A stretch of 64,000 nucleotides of DNA, from the NCBI RefSeq assembly GCF_018446385.1, contig NC_055996.1, forward strand, positions 53,304,365-53,368,364, given 5' to 3'. A program made the position numbers and the translations under genes. The stretch is from Zingiber officinale. Lineage: Eukaryota; Streptophyta; Magnoliopsida; Zingiberales; Zingiberaceae. The notes under the pieces were generated by a model that ran no database searches, was not told the origin of the DNA, and saw only the letters and a program-made list of their open reading frames with translations. Each line of letters begins with the position of its first letter. Position 1 is the stretch's first letter. Below, in pieces: positions 58,962-64,000 of the stretch.

Positions 58962-61900
58962 CATGGTCGTCTCAAGATTCTATGAGGCCCTAGACAAAAA
59001 AAAAAAAAAATACATTTAGGCCTTTAATATTTGTTTTTTTTAAAAAAAAAATTCTCACCCTTTTTCATTCAGACTTGGGACGTGGGTTTATTTTTTTTTT
59101 TTAAAAAAATAAATATTAATTTAAAATAATTGTTTTTGTAAAATTTAGTTTTCTAATTTTTTGAGATGCAAAATTATTAATTAAATTTTAATATTCGAGT
59201 TTTGATAATATTTTTTTCTCAATTGATAAAATTACTAGATTATTTAATTTTTCTTGAGACATTGTTGAGCGTAAATAAAACTTTATTAATTTTAATTTTA
59301 AAAACTTCTTTTTGCTAAAGCTACACTAACATATATAGTTAATCATATTCTATAAGCTATCCATGCATCCATGCATTAGGAAAAGAATTTAATTTTTTTA
59401 TAAGGTTCAATACCTCAAGTGCGGTTTTTAATTCTGGATTTATTATTTCTTTTAAAATTTTTAATTCTAAAAATAAATCTAAACCATCAATATAAGATAA
59501 CATGTCATGTGTTAAAAAGTTTTCAAAATTTAAACATTTTATTTTTAAAAACTCATTATCAAGCAATTTTAACTTTTCTACATCATATAAAAAATTAAAA
59601 TTATCTTCATATATTTTAAATTATTCAAATCTACTTTGAAGTGAAGAAATGACATAGTCAATAATATAATTAAAGTAATTAATTTTAAAAGATTCTTCAG
59701 GTGAAAGCTTCACTTCATTAATTTTATTCTCATCAAATCGTTTATTTCTTCTAATTACACATTTTTTCATGAAATTTTGGTTATATATTCATTTCATTTG
59801 CAATCTCTTTGGCAGAAATCACAGCAGATATAAATCCATTTTCTCTATAATCATTAAAAAAAAAGAAACAAGACTTTTTAACTGATCTAATGCAATAGCA
59901 ATGTTCATATTTTTATAGTGTAAAAATTTACTAACAGTGTTAACTGCAAATAATATATCATACCAAATAACCATACCTAATAAAAATTCAAAATTTTCAA
60001 ACTCATATGTTGCTAAAGAATTTGCTTCACTTTTTGTTTTAAGATTATCACTAGTTTCTGCAAGTTTATATAAAGTTTCTTTTATCTGTGGAGCTTGATA
60101 TTTTATTGCTTTAACGCTTTCAAGATGACTTTCCCAATGTGTTTATGATAATGGTTTAAGAGTTAAATAAGAAACATGGTCTTGTAAAATTTTTCATCTT
60201 TTCATAGAAGAAGAAAATAATGAGTAAATACGTTGTATCACACCAAAAAATGTTACAGCACTAAGACAAGAATTAGCCATATCACATAATACTAAATTAA
60301 GACTATGACAACCACATGATATATAAAAAGTCCTAGAATTTATATCTAACAATATCTTTTGTACACCTTGTTGTTTGCCTTTCATATTAACCCCATTATC
60401 ATATCCTTATCCTCTTATGTCATTTACATCCAGTTCAATTTTCTTTATTATATTAATAAGCGTATCAAAAAGACTTTTTCCTGATCTATCATCTACTTTT
60501 AAAAATTCTATAAAATATTCTTCTATTTTTTATTAGACTTGTTGAAATATCTACACATCTTAATATAAGAGACTTTTATTCTTGATGACTTCCACCAGGA
60601 GTACAATCAAGTATAACTGAAAAGTATTATGCTTCTTTTATTTTTGTAATTATAATATTATTTATTTCCTTTCATAATATATTTATTAACTCATTTTGTA
60701 TATTATGACCAAGATAATGATTATGAATTTTATCATTTTGAATACATTTAAGGTGTTCTTGTATTATAGGATCAAATTCTGCTATCATTTCAATTAAACC
60801 TAAAAAAAATTTCATTGTTATTTTGATAAATTTTCTCATTTATACCACAAAATGTCAAATTATTTTTTGCAAGATTTTTAACTATAACAATAATTCTTAT
60901 TAATACATTCTTCCAATGTTTTTTTTCCTTATTTATTTTTTCTTGTAAATTTTTATCAATGGTTCTATTTTTAAGCAATCTCATTTCAATATCAAACCAA
61001 ATATTCATATTTATAATATGTTCACTGCTTGTTTCATGACTTTTAAGCTCGACACTAAGATTTTTCCAATCACTACACCCTTCATTTGCTAATTGAATTG
61101 TAATTGATTTTTGACTAAATAATTTACAACAAAAATAAAATACTTTATCTAATTCTTTTGAATAAATTAACCATTTTCTATCGTATTTTTCTCCATTTGG
61201 TAATTTTTGAATATAATGAATCATAGAAAAATGTCTAGAATTTTCATCATTTGGAAAAGAAATATTGATTTATCTAATTGGACTATGTTCAACTAATAAA
61301 TCTATTAAATTTGTATTTATATTTTTTCATTGTGCTGAATCATATATCTTTTGAATAATAGTTTCATCAATATTATTAAAAAAATTATCCTCATGATCTA
61401 TTAAGTTGACTTTTTTTTCTTCTGAATTATAATTATTTTCTTCATTAATATTAATATTTGATTAATTTGATTTATGATCATTAGAAAGTTTTTGATAGAT
61501 TTTTTTTTGTCCTAAAGTATTATCTTCTGGTGAAAATTCAATTAGCTTTTTATTTAAATTTTCAATTATATTTATTTTCTGAGTTTTGATTTTGATTATT
61601 AATAATAAATCTATCGAGTGCGTCTTTTTGAGATTTAATAAATTTTTCTATTTTTCTTTTTTTTTCATACGTTTCATATATTTAGAATCATATTTTTTTC
61701 ATAGACATATTTATATTAAAATAATATTAAAAAAGAAAATATAAGTCCCTATTATTTTATCAAAATAAAATTACTTAGAATTAAATGAACAATAAAATTT
61801 GATTTACGTGGTGTAATTTTAATTTGATGATATTTCAAACTGATTGTCGAGTATTACCTGCACAAATATAATATAAAATATTAAATTTGATTTGAATCGG

Positions 61901-62611
61901 TTAATTTAAAGTAGTTTATATTTTATAATAAATTGTACTTAACAAATATATAATAAATGAGATAAGTGCACTTAAATATTATTAAAAATATATGAATCAT
62001 ATTTTATGATTTTTTAAGTGCATAAATCAGATTTGCTAATTTGTTTGCATCCAAAGAGGAAAAATGATTTTTTTCCAACCATATTTGGATTCATTTCATC
62101 AATAATTTATTATTTATACAGAACAATAAAGAACATGTTAAGAATAAAAAAAATATTATCTGATGATTGAGGAATGCAAAGAATGTTTTATCGTATTCTG
62201 AAATTGAAAGAATCACTGTCGAGATGAGGGACAAAAAAAAAAAAAAATACAGATTACAAAAGTTAAAACTTAGAGAATGAAAATATTAGAGAATGCAAAT
62301 CAAATTCTATAGTAGTAATTTCCTATATAATTCTAGGAGAATTATATAATTACTTGGAGTTTCCTTTTCTGTTGAAATAGATGCTGTACACTTGCATTAC
62401 TGTGCACAGAAATCGAACGGCAATCTTCAATAGATGACTGTACAGGTGCACTTCTGCACGGAAATCGAAATGATATTCATGAAATTGTAATCTCAATACT
62501 TTTAATTATAATTAAATTTTAATTATTAAATATATTTAATTTTTTTTTAATATTAATGGGCCCAAATTTTATTGGGGCACTAGGCATAGCGTATGACTTC
62601 AGTCGGACCTG
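58962..62611 (-). mobile_element. hAT superfamily DNA transposon, 3,650 bp
   Basis: The left end is CATGGTCGTCTCAAG. The right end on the minus strand is CAGGTCCGACTGAAG, similar inverted termini. The 8-base duplication is TTTACAAT (58954-58961) against TCTACAAT (62612-62619), seven of eight matching. Subterminal GGCCCTAGAC and TGCCTAGTGCCCC segments also correspond. It encodes a decayed TTF/ZMYM1-like hAT transposase. The outer 61709-62611 is AT-rich with no further coding sequence seen. Confidence 0.9.
59115..61708 (-). pseudogene. hAT transposase, TTF/ZMYM1-like, decayed
   Basis: The reading can be followed from about 61708 to 59115 on the minus strand. The N-terminus is basic (EKKRKIEKFIKSQKDALD). 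The TTF-type zinc finger is at 61224-60980 (KWLIYSKELDKVFYFCCKLF, ANEGCSDWKNL, HETSSEHI). The DUF4371/RNase H-like core includes GQGYDNG-equivalent sequence just before MKGKQQGVQKILLDI and CGCHSLNLVLCDMANSC (60385-60260). The C-terminal hAT dimerisation region follows (LKLIKFYLRSTMSQEKLNNL, about 59300-59220). Full-length relatives are about 750-800 residues. The order is complete here, but at least ten stops or frameshifts break it, so it cannot be active. Confidence 0.9.
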
Positions 62612-62619
62612 TCTACAAT

Positions 62620-63243
62620 TAAAATGGCAAGTCATGTGATGAGAGCCCTCTTGGCTACGTGATAGGCGTATGCTACCTCGAGACTCGAGAGTGAGAAAAC
62701 CATTTTAACCGGATCCAAGATTTTAATGGAGGGCGGGTTGATGTGCCTCCCAGTTATCCGATAACTTGCTCCATAAAAATGTCATCACAGGCCAAATGTG
62801 ATTGGTTTAATGACGATGTAATCCTATATGTAGTCTAGATCAATCCCTCGTATCATTGGACGGGAACATACAGTATATGATCCGACTTGAAGTGAACACG
62901 AGGGAGAGGACCCAAATACGTAGGCTAGTAAATGAGAGAATGGAGAGGAACAAACCCTATTATGCCGGGAGAAGTGCTGGGAAGGCCCGTTGATAAACTC
63001 ACATAAAAAGTGGAATGATCACTTTAGCTTTGATAAACTTTTATAAAATAATAACACAATTTGTATGCTTTTAAGATTCTCATAAACTTATTTGTACCTT
63101 CATTTTTGAATTTTGTGCTACGTAGGTTTATTAATCAATTTGACCTGCAAAATTGATGTTAATTTTAATTTATTTAATCGATCGAACTGTATTTAACAAT
63201 AAAATAAATAAGAAAGGATATTTTAATGTTTTTATATATAACC

Positions 63244-63245
<2 letters not shown>
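62620..63245. other. Intergenic stretch, no feature seen
   Basis: Sequence between the hAT element and the right-hand gene. I see no coding frame or element ends. Confidence 0.5.

Positions 63246-63293
<48 letters not shown>
63246..63293. repeat. (AT)n microsatellite
   Basis: About 24 AT units, roughly 660 bases upstream of the right-hand gene's ATG. Confidence 0.97.
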
Positions 63294-63297
<4 letters not shown>

Positions 63298-63399
63298 CAG
63301 GCATGCTGCCAAATTTTAGCTAATAGATCATAAATTCCGATGCGCTAATCCGGAAATTTGCCAACTTTTTTTTTTCCCTAAAAAACAAAATAAAAAGAG

Positions 63400-63905
63400 T
63401 CGCGATTCCTTCTCCTCCGGCCGTCCATATAATCCACCACGCCAACCCAAGCGATCTCCCTTCTCCCTGTTCCAGCCATTTCTATCTCTCTTCGTTCTCT
63501 CGGTGGACGCTGCACAACGCGGAAGACGTCAATAGACTGCATTGGCGGCGGCGGCGGCGACGACGAAACAAGGCAAGCTTCTCCTTTTCATTTAGGTTTT
63601 ATAACTTTTTCGTATTGAAGATTCGTTCCGTGCATGATTATTAAATTAGAATCTTACAAGAATGTTGGAATCACGGTTCCATTGTTTTGGTTGATAATAG
63701 GTTATATTGGCTCTTGATAAGATCCTGAGAGCTCGGAGGTTTTTTGCGTGCGTTTAGAGTGAAATAGGGCCTGATTTCTGAAGAGAGGTAGAGGACGTTA
63801 ACGATCGAGCGATCTTTCCTGGTGTTTGCAGTCTCTATTGTCAACATACTCTTATGAAGTTTTTTTTCAATGCACGACAGATAGTAGTTCAGTGCGTTTT
63901 GCATA
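63400..63905 (+). promoter_or_regulatory. 5' leader of the right-edge gene, with a possible GC-AG intron
   Basis: CT-rich sequence, TCTATCTCTCTTCGTTCTCT, a (GGC)n run near 63545 and a sharp change to T-rich sequence suggest a leader exon. AACAAG|GCAAGC near 63571 would fit a GC-type donor. TGGTGTTTGCAG near 63831 fits an acceptor. There is no in-frame ATG between that acceptor and 63906. Confidence 0.4.
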
Positions 63906-64000
63906 ATGGCGGCTACATTTCTTGCTCACATAAAGCGGTACTCGCTCCCTTTGATTTTGTTTGGCCTCGGCTTCTTCTTCCAGCTAGTTGTCCTCCCGAA
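63906..64000 (+). CDS. N-terminus of a membrane-anchored protein (partial, runs off the window)
   Basis: ATG at 63906 opens 31 codons and two bases to the window edge: MAATFLAHIKRYSLPL, then the hydrophobic run ILFGLGFFFQLVVLP. The basic stretch HIKRY before a single transmembrane helix (about residues 14-30) suggests a signal anchor. The upstream leader with CT-rich and splice-like signals supports a real gene. I do not identify the family: the visible part is too short. Confidence 0.6.
   Translation, partial: MAATFLAHIKRYSLPLILFGLGFFFQLVVLP

Overview
The window is nuclear DNA of a flowering plant, probably a monocot, though I cannot name the species. The evidence is a complete seven-exon gene with GT-AG introns, a plant Au-type SINE, chromovirus-type Ty3/gypsy elements, SIRE-like Ty1/copia elements, a CACTA element, Tourist-like MITEs and a hAT element with a TTF/ZMYM-type transposase. 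There is no sign of prokaryotic organisation.

Bases 1-46453 are a nested stack of transposable elements. The oldest visible layer is a SIRE-like copia fragment on the plus strand (copia F, 38891-45155). It was hit by a CACTA element (39007-43369, TSD AAA), by a Tourist-like MITE (43553-44494, TSD TAA), and by a related copia on the minus strand (copia B, 5' LTR 37628-38890, running left past base 1). Copia B was in turn hit by three elements: chromovirus gypsy D (22787-36817, TSD ACCAT) in gag, a solo gypsy LTR (15145-17801, TSD AGAAT) in RNase H, and gypsy A (minus strand, from 15011 to beyond base 1) in RNase H. Gypsy A carries copia C (1154-10987, TSD ATGAT) inside its protease. The 5' LTR of gypsy D carries another solo LTR (24575-26346, TSD TTGAT), and its 3' LTR preserves the empty site. 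Most boundaries rest on exact target-site duplications read directly from the sequence.

A second Tourist-like MITE (45206-46453) separates this stack from the gene-bearing part. The one complete host gene is on the plus strand at 47205-56616. Its seven exons splice in frame to a 252-residue exosome RNase PH-like subunit (MTR3/RRP41-like). Its 6.3-kb fourth intron holds an L1-type LINE remnant, a SINE with an 18-bp perfect TSD, and two copies of an unnamed inverted-repeat element. Its fifth intron holds a third Tourist-like MITE. Downstream lie a GC-rich unclassified block (57629-58690), a complete but dead hAT element (58962-62611), and at the right edge the first 31 codons of a second host gene (ATG at 63906) encoding a membrane-anchored N-terminus.

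The most unusual signals are: (1) arrays of short GC-rich palindromes, different in sequence but alike in design, inside the LTRs of three unrelated retrotransposon families; (2) tRNA-like modules with A- and B-box motifs lying antisense near the start of three gypsy LTRs, present in tandem in one; (3) a copia element with near-identical LTRs but a long-dead coding region; and (4) MITEs with extreme-composition cargo, one GC-rich and one a 0.9-kb purine block. No restored protein is given for any broken element.
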